A program made the translations under genes and the position numbers. A stretch of DNA of 64,000 bases, taken from NCBI GenBank assembly GCA_035545735.1, contig DASZXS010000040.1:1-64000 (forward strand), written 5' to 3'. Positions 35,091 through 44,374 of the stretch are shown piece after piece. How positions within the stretch are numbered: the first letter of the stretch is position 1; each line of letters starts with the position of its first letter. The notes below the pieces were generated by a model, which was not told where the DNA came from, did not search any database, and saw nothing but the letters and a program-made list of their open reading frames with translations. The stretch is from JAJYKC01 sp035545735 (lineage in GTDB: Bacteria > Acidobacteriota > Terriglobia > Bryobacterales > Bryobacteraceae).

Positions 35091-35108
35091 TTTCCAACGA
35101 ACAGGGGT

Positions 35109-37232
35109 ATGAAGAGCGGCAGTCTTTGTATTCTGATCTTCGCGTCCGGGTTATGCCCGGGTTTGGCCGGCCAGGTCCTCGATACCATCCTGTCCCCCAA
35201 CAAGACCGTAACGAAGCGTTTTACCGTCCTCGACCAGATCTCGGATCCAGGCGAGCGCCGCGATTTTCTTAAGCTGTACGAAGCGCGCAACCCGCAAGTA
35301 CGCCGGACGCTCGCGGTAGACTTCATCGCCGGATATCCGGCGTCCTGGCTGCTGCCGCAGGCATACGAAATCGCCGCCAAGGCCTCGATCGACCTGAACG
35401 ATTCCACCCGGGCGTTAGAATTCGGACGCGAATCCCTGCGGCTCCTGCCGGAAAATCCATTGCTGCTGGCGCCGCTGGCAAGTACGGCGCTCGAGGCGGG
35501 AGATCCCGCCCAAGCGGAGGCATTCGCGCGCAGCGCCATTGAATATCTGGATCAGTTCGACCGCCCCGCATCCGTCGCTCCTTCCGAATGGCCCGTGATT
35601 CAGTCGGATCTAAAAGCGGCAAGCTATTTCACTCTCGGCCGCGCCGTGATTGCCGCGGCTCTGAAAGCGCCAAGCCCGCTCAAGGAACAAAAGATGCGGG
35701 AGGCGGAAGAAAGTCTTTTGCGGGTGGCCGCTCTGCGCCCCTCCGATCCGGAGGTCGCTTATGTGCTGGGATTAACCAAGCTTTTTCTCAAGAGACCGAA
35801 GGAGGCGGCATTCTATTTTGCCCAGGCGCGGAGCAAACCCGGCCCGGCGAGCGCAAAGGCGCTCGAAAATCTGCGGCGCATCTACCGGCTCTCAAATGCC
35901 GCGGGCGGCGCATCGTTTGAAGAATTCCTGGCTTCGGTGGAGCGAAGCGGCCCTCCTGTTTCTGTCTTGCCGGGAGTGAAGGCGGCGAAGACGCCGCTTG
36001 GCGGTTACGCCGGATCGGAGGCGTGCCAGCCTTGCCATTCCCTAATCTACGCATCCTGGCGCAAGACCGGCATGGGCCGGATGTTCCGGCCCTACCGGGC
36101 GGAGAACATCATTGGCGATTTTCGCGCCGGCGGCGTTTTCGGAGACGAGACCGGCGCCGCGGTCGCCCGGATGTCTGTTCAACACGATCAATGCTACATC
36201 GCCATCCGCGATGCCGCGGGAACCTGGAAGACCTACCCGGTCGACTACACGATCGGTTCAAAATGGCAGCAAGCCTACGCCACCCGCCTGCCCGGCGGCG
36301 ATATCCAGGTCTTTCCGATTCAATACAGCGCGATCCAAAAGAAATGGATCAACTACTGGAAGATCATCGATCCGCCGAGTTCGCCGCGTGCCGGCGTTTC
36401 CGATTTCCCTAACTTCACCGCCGCCACAAACTACCAGACTAACTGCGCCCCCTGCCATACCAGCCACCTTCGCCTCGTCAAAACGAATCCATCGGGCGGA
36501 GGGGATTATGCCTTTCACGAAGGAGGCATTAATTGCGAAATGTGCCACGGCCCCGGTCAGGATCATGTCGCCGCGATGGCCTCGGGCAAGACCATCCGGA
36601 CCAAAGCCGATATTCATCTCACGAGTTTTAGCGATATGGACGCGCGCGATTCCGTTGCCGTCTGCGCGCAGTGCCATGCGCAATCGGCCGTCCGGCAGCC
36701 TGGACCGCTCGGGGAGATGAACTACCCATCGCCCGGAGCCGCATTCCCTCCCCGATATGTGAGCCGCCCCTACGCCGAACTCGCCCGCCGCGCGTTCTAT
36801 AAGGACGGGCGGTTTCGCGAAACCACATTTATTGCAGAAGCGTTCCGGCGCACGGCCTGTTTCCGCCAAGGCGGCGCAACCTGCGGAAGCTGCCACCAGC
36901 CGCACGGCGAAGATCCTCTGTCCAACCTCACATCGCTGAAATTCGCGGGCGACCCGGACCGCATGTGCCTGCAGTGCCATTCGAAGTTTACCGCCAACAT
37001 CAGTGCCCACACGCATCATCCGGCATCCGCCGAAGCGAGCCGCTGCGTAAGCTGCCACATGCCGCGCATCATGAATAGTCTGATGTTCAAGGCGCGGACG
37101 CATCGCATCGATGACATCCCGGACGCGGGGATGACCGCGCGTTTCGGTCCGGACGAGAGTCCCAACGCTTGCCTGCTTTGCCACGCGGACAAGGATGCGC
37201 CATGGGCCGCCTTGCAGCTAAAAAGCTGGTGA
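35109..37232 (+). CDS. secreted octaheme c-type cytochrome with N-terminal TPR region
   Basis: The 707-residue protein starts MKSGSLCILIFASGLCPGLAGQ (signal peptide). Residues about 40-280 are helical and contain TPR-like repeats (ALEFGRESLRLLPENPLLLAPLASTALEAGDPAQAEAFA; EESLLRVAALRPSDPEVAYVLGLTKLFLKRPKEAAFYFAQA). From Cys306 there are eight CxxCH heme sites: CQPCH, CAPCH, CEMCH, CAQCH, CGSCH, CLQCH, CVSCH and CLLCH. It resembles the cytochrome c554/octaheme group used in extracytoplasmic electron transfer. Maturation needs a Ccm system encoded elsewhere. The electron donor and acceptor are unknown. Confidence 0.92.
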   Translation: MKSGSLCILIFASGLCPGLAGQVLDTILSPNKTVTKRFTVLDQISDPGERRDFLKLYEARNPQVRRTLAVDFIAGYPASWLLPQAYEIAAKASIDLNDSTRALEFGRESLRLLPENPLLLAPLASTALEAGDPAQAEAFARSAIEYLDQFDRPASVAPSEWPVIQSDLKAASYFTLGRAVIAAALKAPSPLKEQKMREAEESLLRVAALRPSDPEVAYVLGLTKLFLKRPKEAAFYFAQARSKPGPASAKALENLRRIYRLSNAAGGASFEEFLASVERSGPPVSVLPGVKAAKTPLGGYAGSEACQPCHSLIYASWRKTGMGRMFRPYRAENIIGDFRAGGVFGDETGAAVARMSVQHDQCYIAIRDAAGTWKTYPVDYTIGSKWQQAYATRLPGGDIQVFPIQYSAIQKKWINYWKIIDPPSSPRAGVSDFPNFTAATNYQTNCAPCHTSHLRLVKTNPSGGGDYAFHEGGINCEMCHGPGQDHVAAMASGKTIRTKADIHLTSFSDMDARDSVAVCAQCHAQSAVRQPGPLGEMNYPSPGAAFPPRYVSRPYAELARRAFYKDGRFRETTFIAEAFRRTACFRQGGATCGSCHQPHGEDPLSNLTSLKFAGDPDRMCLQCHSKFTANISAHTHHPASAEASRCVSCHMPRIMNSLMFKARTHRIDDIPDAGMTARFGPDESPNACLLCHADKDAPWAALQLKSW

Positions 37233-37303
37233 GCGAAACGGCCATTGGCGGTCCCGGCAATTTCCGGGACGCTGTCCGACAATAGATCCGGAGGAACCAC
37301 CCC

Positions 37304-39076
37304 ATGCATCTCAGCTATCTTTGCTGGGCAGGCGTGCTGAGTTTGGCTGGACTTTGTGCCCCGGTGCTAAGCGGCCAGCCTTCTCTCCCGGGAGACTACA
37401 CCGGAGTACTCGCCGGAGCGCTCCATCTGAAACTACACATAACTGCCGCGGCGGACGGATCGCTGAACGGCTCCCTCGATAGCGTTGATCAGGGCGCCAG
37501 CGGAATCCCCTGCGCGGACTTCCAAGTCCAGGGGAAGTCTCTTAGCTTTCGAGTACCGCCGGTCAATGGCGCTTGGAAGGGGACCATCAGCGCCGATGGA
37601 ACCTCATTGTCCGGTTCCTGGAGCCAGGGTAGTTCCCTGCCCCTCACGTTTACCCGCGATACGTTCGAAGCCGCGGAAAAACCATCCGCCGTGGATGGCG
37701 TCTGGCTGGGGGCGGTGCAAAGCGGTGGCTGGACCCTGCGCGCCCAGATCAAAGTGAAGAGCGACCGCTCGGGGAGCGAGTTCTGCGCCTTCGACAGCCT
37801 CGACCAGGCCGTGCTCGATTGGGAATGCTCCAAGGTGAGTTGGAAGGCGCCCGAGTTCTCGTTCGAAGTCCCCAGGGCGGCGGGCCGTTGGAGCGGCAGG
37901 CTTTCCGGCAACGGGCAAACGCTGAGCGGCTCCTGGACGCAAGGCGCCGCCACATTCGCGCTTAACTTCGCCAGGCAACCGGCCGCCACCCCGGCGGCGC
38001 CGGCCGCGGAAGCCGCGATGGCGCCGGTGAAGCCCGAGGATCTCGAGCGCATTCTCGATCGAGACTTGGCCGCCGCCCGCGCGCCGATCTTCAAACCCGG
38101 TCCGCTTTCGGAGGGAACCGGCGGAGGGGTCGCGATCGGCGTGGTCCAGCACGGAGTCCGCCGCGTTTTTGCATTCGGCGCCGCCAGGCCCGATTCGATC
38201 TTCGAAATCGGCTCCATTACCAAGACCTTTACCGGCCTGCTGCTTGCGCGGATGGCGGCAGAGGGCAAAGTCAAATTCGACGAACCCGTGCGTGAGCTAC
38301 TGCCGCAGGGCGCCGTTCCCAAGCCCGGGGGCCCGGAAATCACCCTGCTCGATCTCGCAATTCAACATTCGGGCCTGCCGCGCATGCCGGACAACTTTCA
38401 CCCGGCCGATCCTCAGAATCCCTTTGCCGACTATCGCGCCGCGGATCTCTATCATTTCCTGACGGCGCATGGCGTGGCCAAGCCAGCCGATCCTAAATTC
38501 CTCTATAGCAACGTCGGCATCGGGCTTCTTGGACAGGCACTGGCAAACCGCGCCGGAGACACCTATCCCGCCCTGTTACGGCAGCAGATCACCGGTCCGC
38601 TTGGGTTGAAGGACACGGTCGTCGCACTCTCGAAAGAGCAGCAGGCCCGCTTCATTCAAGGCTATGACGCGGAACACCATCCGGCCCGCGCGTGGGATAT
38701 CGATGCTTTGGCCGGCGCGGGCGCGATACGTTCCACTGCCGCGGACATACTTACCTACCTCGAAGCGCAACTGCATCCGGATAAATTTCCGGCGCTCGCC
38801 GCCGCCATCCGGCAGACTCACGAACTGCGCGCGGACTCTTTGCCCGGCATGCGCATCGGGCTGGCGTGGCTCTATGTGGAAAAGGGCGGCTTCTACTGGC
38901 ACAACGGCGGCACCGGCGGCTACAGCAGCTACGCGTTCTTCGATCCCGCAAACGACTGCGCGGGCGTTGTCCTTTTCAACGGAACGGTCGGGGCCGGAGC
39001 CAGTTTCGCCGACAGTCTGGGGGCGCACGTTCGCCAGCGGATGGCAGGCGAGGCCCCGCTCTCGCTTGCCCGTTAG
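37304..39076 (+). CDS. secreted class C beta-lactamase-like serine hydrolase with duplicated N-terminal domain
   Basis: The 590-residue protein has a signal peptide, then two related beta-rich modules (about residues 28-120 and 133-222). Both show GSWSQG or GSWTQG and a W-x-G-x-[IL]-S motif. The hydrolase domain (about 235-590) has S304-I-T-K307 (SxxK nucleophile), Y401-S-N403 and H533-N-G. This fold includes class C beta-lactamases, D-aminopeptidases and esterases; the function is probably esterase or peptidase rather than antibiotic resistance (inference). The ATG is preceded by GGAGGAA. Only 72 bp separate it from the cytochrome gene. Confidence 0.9.
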   Translation: MHLSYLCWAGVLSLAGLCAPVLSGQPSLPGDYTGVLAGALHLKLHITAAADGSLNGSLDSVDQGASGIPCADFQVQGKSLSFRVPPVNGAWKGTISADGTSLSGSWSQGSSLPLTFTRDTFEAAEKPSAVDGVWLGAVQSGGWTLRAQIKVKSDRSGSEFCAFDSLDQAVLDWECSKVSWKAPEFSFEVPRAAGRWSGRLSGNGQTLSGSWTQGAATFALNFARQPAATPAAPAAEAAMAPVKPEDLERILDRDLAAARAPIFKPGPLSEGTGGGVAIGVVQHGVRRVFAFGAARPDSIFEIGSITKTFTGLLLARMAAEGKVKFDEPVRELLPQGAVPKPGGPEITLLDLAIQHSGLPRMPDNFHPADPQNPFADYRAADLYHFLTAHGVAKPADPKFLYSNVGIGLLGQALANRAGDTYPALLRQQITGPLGLKDTVVALSKEQQARFIQGYDAEHHPARAWDIDALAGAGAIRSTAADILTYLEAQLHPDKFPALAAAIRQTHELRADSLPGMRIGLAWLYVEKGGFYWHNGGTGGYSSYAFFDPANDCAGVVLFNGTVGAGASFADSLGAHVRQRMAGEAPLSLAR

Positions 39077-39089
39077 GCGGCGCCGCGAA

Positions 39090-39650
39090 TCAGAGCCACT
39101 TCAGCGTGGGCGCGTCCCAATTTTCAACCTTATCCGTGTGATACAGGCTGAAAGCGACGTTCGAGTGTCTTAGAATGGTGGCGCATTGAAAGCAGCACGG
39201 CTTGGACACGCCCATGACAACGCTGCATTTGGGCACGTCGAAACCCCGGGCGGACAGGTAGTGCAAAATCTGCATCTCCGCGTGCATCCCCTGTGACGGG
39301 CAGTCCACGGGGACGATCACGCCGGACAGGCAGCCTTCCTTCATGACGTTAATGATGGAGAGGCGGATCTCTTCATTCGACGTGAGATGGGAAAGGGAGA
39401 TGCCGTTGACCGCCACGTAGAATGTCGACTCGCTGGACAAGCCGACAATCCCCACGGCAACGCAGTCAAATCCGATCTTACTTTGACTCGCCGCGGCCCG
39501 GCTGTGCGAATAGATCGTCGCCAGAATCGTGCTGGCCAAACGATCGGCATTGGTCAATTTCTCATGCCACGCCGAATGGAGCGTGCTCTTCTTAACGTGG
39601 CGGTTCTGCTGCTCGTCTCCTCCCGGCAGCCAAAATCCTGTATCAGCCAT
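39090..39650 (-). CDS. stand-alone cytidine-deaminase-fold protein (OTT_1508-like)
   Basis: From ATG 39650, which sits 10 bp behind the GGAGGAGGG ribosome site, this is a 186-residue protein without signal peptide. It has the deaminase zinc motifs H123-A-E125 in GMHAEMQILHYLSARG and C153-x-x-C156 in VSKPCCFQC. The SK-x-C-x-x-C form after a HAE-x-x-[IL]-[LI]-x-Y motif resembles the OTT_1508-like group of the deaminase superfamily, known from eukaryotes, Orientia and polymorphic toxins. Its substrate is unknown. Hand count over eight lines gives about 56% GC, slightly low. It lies downstream of the MFS and CutA genes on the same strand. Confidence 0.75.
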   Translation of the reverse strand: MADTGFWLPGGDEQQNRHVKKSTLHSAWHEKLTNADRLASTILATIYSHSRAAASQSKIGFDCVAVGIVGLSSESTFYVAVNGISLSHLTSNEEIRLSIINVMKEGCLSGVIVPVDCPSQGMHAEMQILHYLSARGFDVPKCSVVMGVSKPCCFQCATILRHSNVAFSLYHTDKVENWDAPTLKWL

Positions 39651-39713
39651 GATGTGTAAGCCCTCCTCCTCGAATTCCCCTGCCGCCCGCCGCCGGTTCA
39701 GCCGCAAGCCGCT

Positions 39714-41009
39714 TCATGCATCCACGCCCTCAATCGGAGTAACCGGGTCGATCCAGGGCCAGCAAAATGCCCCGAGAAGATAGACCCCGGCCATCAGATA
39801 GAGGAACATATCCCAGTTTCCGTGAGTGCTCTTCAGAATATACCCGCCGATCACCGGCGCGGCGAAGCCGGCCAAGTTGCCGAACATATTCATGGAGCCC
39901 GAGACCGTCCCGGCGTATTTACCGCCGATGTCCATGCAAGCACCCCAGCACGGAGGCATGCACAGGTCGTTGCAGAAGCTCGCGAGTCCCATCAGGATCA
40001 TCGCGGTTAGCGCATTCGGAATCGTGACCGCCAATGCCAGCAGCACCGACGCGCCGACGAAGCCGCCCATCGAGAACAAGCGGCGGCTGCGCGTTACACC
40101 GCCGAAACGGCGCGCAGCCGGGCCAAGCAGGATTCCACAAAAAAGTGAACCAAATCCCCCAAAAAGCAACGGCAGAATCGCCAGTTGCGCGCTTGCCTCC
40201 GGGGAAAGATGATGATGTTCCTGCAGCCAGGTCGGCAGCCAGGTGATGTAGAAATACCACGGAAAGGAGAGGCAGAAATACTGTGCCCAGAGCATCACCA
40301 CCGAACGGGACCGGAGAATTTTCGCCCAGGGGACATTGGCATGTCCGGAATCCTGCGAGCCGATATTCTTTCGCGCCTCTTCGAGTAACTCCAATTCCGC
40401 CGCGTTCACGGAGGGGTGTTCGGCCGGGTTATCGCGGTACCACCGTGCGAACAAAAAGGCCCAAACGATCCCCATCAAACCAAAGATGACGAAAGCCCAC
40501 CGCCAGCTCACCCACTGAAAAACGAGGATCACCAGGGGAGGCGTGAACGCTCCTCCCCAACGGGCGAACGTCCACATGATTCCCTGGGCGCGCACGCGTT
40601 CATGCCCGGGGAGCCAGGTGGTGAAGGCCTTGGTGAGGTTGGGGAAGCAGCCGGCCTCGCCGGCGCCAAACAGAAACCGGGCAATAACCATCGGAATAAA
40701 ACTGAACATCCATCCGGTGGCGGCGGTGAAGGCGGACCACCAGAGAACGATCCGTAGCAGCACTTTGCGCGGCCCGATACGGTCGCCCAGCCAGCCGCCG
40801 GGAATCTCAAAGAGCGCATAGGCCAGCGCAAAGGCGCCGAAGACATAGCCCATCTGCTCTTTGTTCAGGTGCAGGTCGCGCGAAATTACCGGCGCGGCTT
40901 GCGAAATCGAGACGCGGTCGATGTAGGAAAGAATTGCCAGGGTTACGGCGAAGACGATCACCCAGCCGCGCGCATTGCTGGCGCGCCGCGGGTTGACGTC
41001 CCCGCTCAT
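39714..41009 (-). CDS. MFS transporter, anion:cation symporter type
   Basis: The 431-residue, 12-helix transporter has ILSYIDRVSISQAAPVISRDLHLNKEQMGYVFGAFALAYALFEIPGGWLGDRIGPRKVL at the N-terminus. This is the signature of the ACS family (hexuronate, galactonate, phthalate and similar anions). Its second half begins after a cytoplasmic loop near residue 220. The start codon overlaps the CutA stop (41006-41009, ATGA), so it is coupled to cutA. The substrate is probably an organic acid anion, but there is no pathway gene nearby. Confidence 0.9.
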   Translation of the reverse strand: MSGDVNPRRASNARGWVIVFAVTLAILSYIDRVSISQAAPVISRDLHLNKEQMGYVFGAFALAYALFEIPGGWLGDRIGPRKVLLRIVLWWSAFTAATGWMFSFIPMVIARFLFGAGEAGCFPNLTKAFTTWLPGHERVRAQGIMWTFARWGGAFTPPLVILVFQWVSWRWAFVIFGLMGIVWAFLFARWYRDNPAEHPSVNAAELELLEEARKNIGSQDSGHANVPWAKILRSRSVVMLWAQYFCLSFPWYFYITWLPTWLQEHHHLSPEASAQLAILPLLFGGFGSLFCGILLGPAARRFGGVTRSRRLFSMGGFVGASVLLALAVTIPNALTAMILMGLASFCNDLCMPPCWGACMDIGGKYAGTVSGSMNMFGNLAGFAAPVIGGYILKSTHGNWDMFLYLMAGVYLLGAFCWPWIDPVTPIEGVDA

Positions 41010-41335
41010 GGCCGTTCTTCTTTCAAAAGTTCCCCTTGCATCCAGTTCAAGTAGTTCTCCAATCCGCCCGTTACGGGCACCGCCAGGATCTCCGGGACCT
41101 CGTAGGAATGCAGCCTTTGCAGTTCCTCCTGGAGGCGCCGCAAAAGCTCCACGCTGGACTTAATGATCAGAAGCAACTCCGCACTCTCCACAATCCGGCC
41201 CTCCCAGCGGTAGACGCTGGTGACGGACGGAATGATATTGACGCAGGCGGCCAGCCGTGCCTCCACCAGCGTGCGCGCGATCCGCTGAGCTTCCTCCCGG
41301 GACGCACAGGTACTGAGGACCACAATTTTATCCAT
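41006..41335 (-). CDS. cutA: divalent-cation tolerance protein CutA
   Basis: The 109-residue protein matches CutA from end to end: DKIVVLSTCASREEAQRIARTLVEARLAACVNIIPSVTSVYRWEG, LLIIKSS and YEVPEILAVPVTGGLENYLNWM. CutA is a soluble trimer linked to copper tolerance. ATG 41335 is used; a GTG one codon upstream is an alternative. It is the first gene of a transcript with the MFS gene and perhaps the deaminase-fold gene. Confidence 0.96.
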   Translation of the reverse strand: MDKIVVLSTCASREEAQRIARTLVEARLAACVNIIPSVTSVYRWEGRIVESAELLLIIKSSVELLRRLQEELQRLHSYEVPEILAVPVTGGLENYLNWMQGELLKEERP

Positions 41336-41416
41336 CACGCGAGGTTTTCAGCGTCTTCCTATGGAAATTTAGATCAAACAGGATTATAAACAAATGTAAG
41401 GGCCCACTAGATCACT

Positions 41417-41767
41417 ATGAACACCATCTTCCGGCGTCTGACTTATGTGATTGCCTTTGTGATCGTGGGAGCCTACATCGTCATCGCCCTTCGCGGCCCC
41501 CAAGGCATTCCCACGCTCCTCGAAAAGCGCCAGCAGATCCGCGCCATGGAAGAACAGAACGCCAACCTGCTACGAGAAATTGAATCCCAACGCAAACGGA
41601 TTCGCAAGCTCTCGGTCAGCAAGGCCGAACAGGAAGAGCAGATCCGCAAGGATTACCACCTGCAGCACCCCGGCGACGTCACCCTGATGCTGCCCGACGA
41701 CCAGCCCTCCGGCGCCAAAGAAACGCTGCCAAAAACCGATTCGCCGCGGAATCCGGACGCCCGCTAA
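41417..41767 (+). CDS. septum formation initiator (FtsB/DivIC-like) protein
   Basis: The 116-residue protein has one N-terminal membrane segment (RLTYVIAFVIVGAYIVIAL). A coiled coil follows (LLEKRQQIRAMEEQNANLLREIESQRKRIRKLSVSKAEQEEQIRKDYHL), with the conserved IRKDYHLQHPGDVTL motif that marks FtsB/DivIC. FtsB works with FtsL and FtsQ to activate septal peptidoglycan synthesis. The C-terminal ~35 residues are Pro/Asp-rich and probably disordered. It is upstream of the nucleoside operon, but a 78-bp gap separates them. Confidence 0.9.
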   Translation: MNTIFRRLTYVIAFVIVGAYIVIALRGPQGIPTLLEKRQQIRAMEEQNANLLREIESQRKRIRKLSVSKAEQEEQIRKDYHLQHPGDVTLMLPDDQPSGAKETLPKTDSPRNPDAR

Positions 41768-41845
41768 AACACCGCCGGCCCGCGATCGCGGTCTAAGTAC
41801 TTGTTTTGCTTTCAACGATATAAAGATGGTACGCTGAAAGGCTTA

Positions 41846-43150
41846 ATGCGCACCGTAGACCTGATTCACCGTAAGCGGGACGGCGAGGAGCTGACCCCGG
41901 AGGAAATTACTCTTTTCATTGAAGGCTACACGCGAAACGAGATCCCCGACTATCAGGTATCCGCGTTTTTGATGGCGGTATTCTTTTCCGGCATGTCGGA
42001 TCGTGAGGTGAGCGCTCTCACGGAAAGCATGCTGGCGTCGGGTGAAACCATCGATCTCAGCGATATCCCCGGCCTGAAAGTAGACAAGCATTCCACGGGG
42101 GGCGTGGGCGACAAGACCAGTCTGATCGCGGCTCCTCTGGCCGCGGCCGCCGGCGTTATAGTGCCGATGATGGCCGGCCGCGCGCTCGGCCATACCGGGG
42201 GCACGCTCGATAAGCTCGAGTCCATTCCCGGATTCCGCACCGACCTTACGGTGGACGAATTCCGCGCCCAGCTCAAGACGCACGGGCTCGCATTTATCGG
42301 CCAATCCCCGGACGTAGCGCCCGCCGACGGTAAGCTATATTCCCTGCGCGATGTCACCGCCACGGTCGAGTCCATCCCTCTGATCGCCTCCTCCATCATG
42401 TCGAAGAAACTGGCGGAGAACATTGACGCGCTGGTGCTCGACGTAAAGGTGGGCAAGGGCGCGTTTATGAAGCGGCAGGTGGATGCGCGCCGGCTCGCGC
42501 AGATGATGGTGGGAATCGGACGCCGTGCCGACAAGCGCGTGCAGGCGCTCATCACCGACATGAACCAGCCTCTCGGCTACGCGGTCGGAAACGCGCTTGA
42601 GATCATGGAGGTTTCGCAGACGCTTCAGAATGGCGGGCCGCCCGACCTGACGCGCGTCTCGCTGGAACTTGCCTCGCGCATGATCTACCTCGCCAAGCTG
42701 ACTGCGACACTCGACGAAGCCCGCGAAGCCGCGCAGAAACAACTTCTAGACGGCGGCGGATATCGCAAGTTCAAGGACGTAATCGTTGCACAGGGAGGCA
42801 ATCCGCAAGTTCTCGATCGCTTTGAGCTGCTTCCGAACGCCACCGGCGCGCTGGAAATTCTGTCGCCCCGCCCGGGCTACGTCAGCTCGATTGACGCCGA
42901 ATACATCGGTCTTGCCTCATCGATGATCGGCGCTGGACGTTCGACCAAGGAAGACATCATCGATCCGGCAGTCGGAGTGATTCTGGAAGTGAAGAACGGC
43001 AGCAAGGTCGACGCCGGCGGCGTTCTCTGCCGGCTCTACTACACCAACGATGAGCATCTGGAAGAAGCATCGCAGTTGATTGAGGACGCCTTCCGTATTT
43101 CGGCGGCTCCTCCGGATCCCCGCGAGCTGATCCTTGAAGTTGTTGGCTAG
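41846..43150 (+). CDS. pyrimidine-nucleoside/thymidine phosphorylase
   Basis: From ATG 41846 the 434-residue protein has the family pattern MRTVDLIHRKRDGEELTPEEI, the phosphate-binding DKHSTGGVGDKTSL, MMAGRALGHTGGTLDKLESIPGF (nucleoside site), and DVKVGKGAFMKRQVDARRLA. It splits thymidine, deoxyuridine or uridine with phosphate to give base and pentose 1-phosphate. DeoA and Pdp are hard to separate, so no symbol is given. An upstream 15-codon extension from 41801 is not supported. It is followed 9 bp later by the transporter gene. Confidence 0.93.
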   Translation: MRTVDLIHRKRDGEELTPEEITLFIEGYTRNEIPDYQVSAFLMAVFFSGMSDREVSALTESMLASGETIDLSDIPGLKVDKHSTGGVGDKTSLIAAPLAAAAGVIVPMMAGRALGHTGGTLDKLESIPGFRTDLTVDEFRAQLKTHGLAFIGQSPDVAPADGKLYSLRDVTATVESIPLIASSIMSKKLAENIDALVLDVKVGKGAFMKRQVDARRLAQMMVGIGRRADKRVQALITDMNQPLGYAVGNALEIMEVSQTLQNGGPPDLTRVSLELASRMIYLAKLTATLDEAREAAQKQLLDGGGYRKFKDVIVAQGGNPQVLDRFELLPNATGALEILSPRPGYVSSIDAEYIGLASSMIGAGRSTKEDIIDPAVGVILEVKNGSKVDAGGVLCRLYYTNDEHLEEASQLIEDAFRISAAPPDPRELILEVVG

Positions 43151-43159
43151 CGCCACGCC

Positions 43160-44359
43160 ATGGAGCGGTACACCGGGCTTCTCGGTCTGGCCGCGATCCT
43201 GGCGGTAGCATTTCTTTTCTCCAGTCATAAACGCGCCATCCGCCCCGGCCTGATTCTCTGGGGACTGGGGCTGCAGTTTTTCTTTGCGGTCCTGGTGCTC
43301 AAAACACCTTTCGGAAAGACTTTCGATGCGGCCAGCCGGGGCGTAAACGCGCTGCTCCATTATTCGGAAGCGGGCAGCCGGTTCGTTTTCGGCGACAAAC
43401 TCGGCGCGGCTTCGCCGGAATTCGGAGTCGTCTTCGCGTTTCAGGTGCTGCCCATCATCATCTTCATTGCGAGCTTCTTCGCGATTCTCTACTACTTCGG
43501 CGTAATGCAGGTGTTCGTCAAAGGCATGGCCGTGCTGATGCAGCGCGTTATGGGCGCGAGCGGCGCGGAGGCGACGAATGTCGCCGCGAGCATTTTCATG
43601 GGGCAGACCGAAGCCCCACTGACTATCAAACCGTTCCTGGCAACATTGACCGAGTCGGAGTTATTCACCGTCATGGTGAGCGGCATGGCCCACATCTCCG
43701 GCGCGGTGATGGGCGCCTACGTACTAATCGGGCATGTGGACGCCAAGCACCTGCTCACCGCCGTATTTATGACCGCGCCGGCAACCATCATGCTCGCGAA
43801 GGTCTTTATCCCGGAGACCGGCCAGCCGGACACCTCGGGAACGGTACGGATTGAAGTGGAAAAGCCCGGCGTCAACGTCATTGACGCGGCGGCGCGCGGC
43901 GCGGGGGATGGCTTGCACCTCGCGTTGAACGTCGCGGCCATGATCATCGCCTTCATTGCGCTGATCGCGCTGATTAACGGCGTCCTTTCGTATGTTCACC
44001 TCTCCCTGGAACAGATTTTCGGGTTCGCGTTCGCTCCCGTGGCATGGCTGCTCGGCGTGCCTTTTCACGACTGCGCCACGGTGGGGAACCTTCTAGGCAC
44101 GCGGCTGACGCTGAACGAGTTCATTGCGTTTCAACAGTTGGGCCCACTGAAGCCTTCGCTCGACCCGCGGGCGTTCACCATCGCCACGTACGCTCTCTGC
44201 GGATTTGCTAATTTTAGTTCCATCGCAATCCAAATCGGCGGCATTGGAGCGCTGGCGCCCACCCGCAAATCGGACCTGGCCCGTTTGGGACTCCGCGCCG
44301 TGGCGGCCGGAACGATGGCGAACTTCATGACCGCCTGCATCGCCGGCATTTTGATCTGA
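43160..44359 (+). CDS. concentrative nucleoside transporter (NupC/CNT family)
   Basis: This 399-residue membrane protein shows CNT signatures: VFAFQVLPIIIFIASFFAILYYFGVMQ, GASGAEATNVAASIFMGQTEAPLTIKPF, and the late region GTRLTLNEFIAFQQLG with ALCGFANFSSIAIQIGG. It imports nucleosides with H+ or Na+. It sits between two nucleoside phosphorylases, which supports nucleoside uptake and salvage. ATG 43160 follows the previous stop by 9 bp. Confidence 0.93.
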   Translation: MERYTGLLGLAAILAVAFLFSSHKRAIRPGLILWGLGLQFFFAVLVLKTPFGKTFDAASRGVNALLHYSEAGSRFVFGDKLGAASPEFGVVFAFQVLPIIIFIASFFAILYYFGVMQVFVKGMAVLMQRVMGASGAEATNVAASIFMGQTEAPLTIKPFLATLTESELFTVMVSGMAHISGAVMGAYVLIGHVDAKHLLTAVFMTAPATIMLAKVFIPETGQPDTSGTVRIEVEKPGVNVIDAAARGAGDGLHLALNVAAMIIAFIALIALINGVLSYVHLSLEQIFGFAFAPVAWLLGVPFHDCATVGNLLGTRLTLNEFIAFQQLGPLKPSLDPRAFTIATYALCGFANFSSIAIQIGGIGALAPTRKSDLARLGLRAVAAGTMANFMTACIAGILI

Positions 44360-44374
44360 CCGTTTGATCTGACC

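Noticed and set aside
37304..39076. Calling the serine hydrolase an antibiotic-resistance beta-lactamase
   Set aside because: The SxxK/YxN/HxG fold is shared with esterases and peptidases, and the extra N-terminal modules and context do not support resistance.
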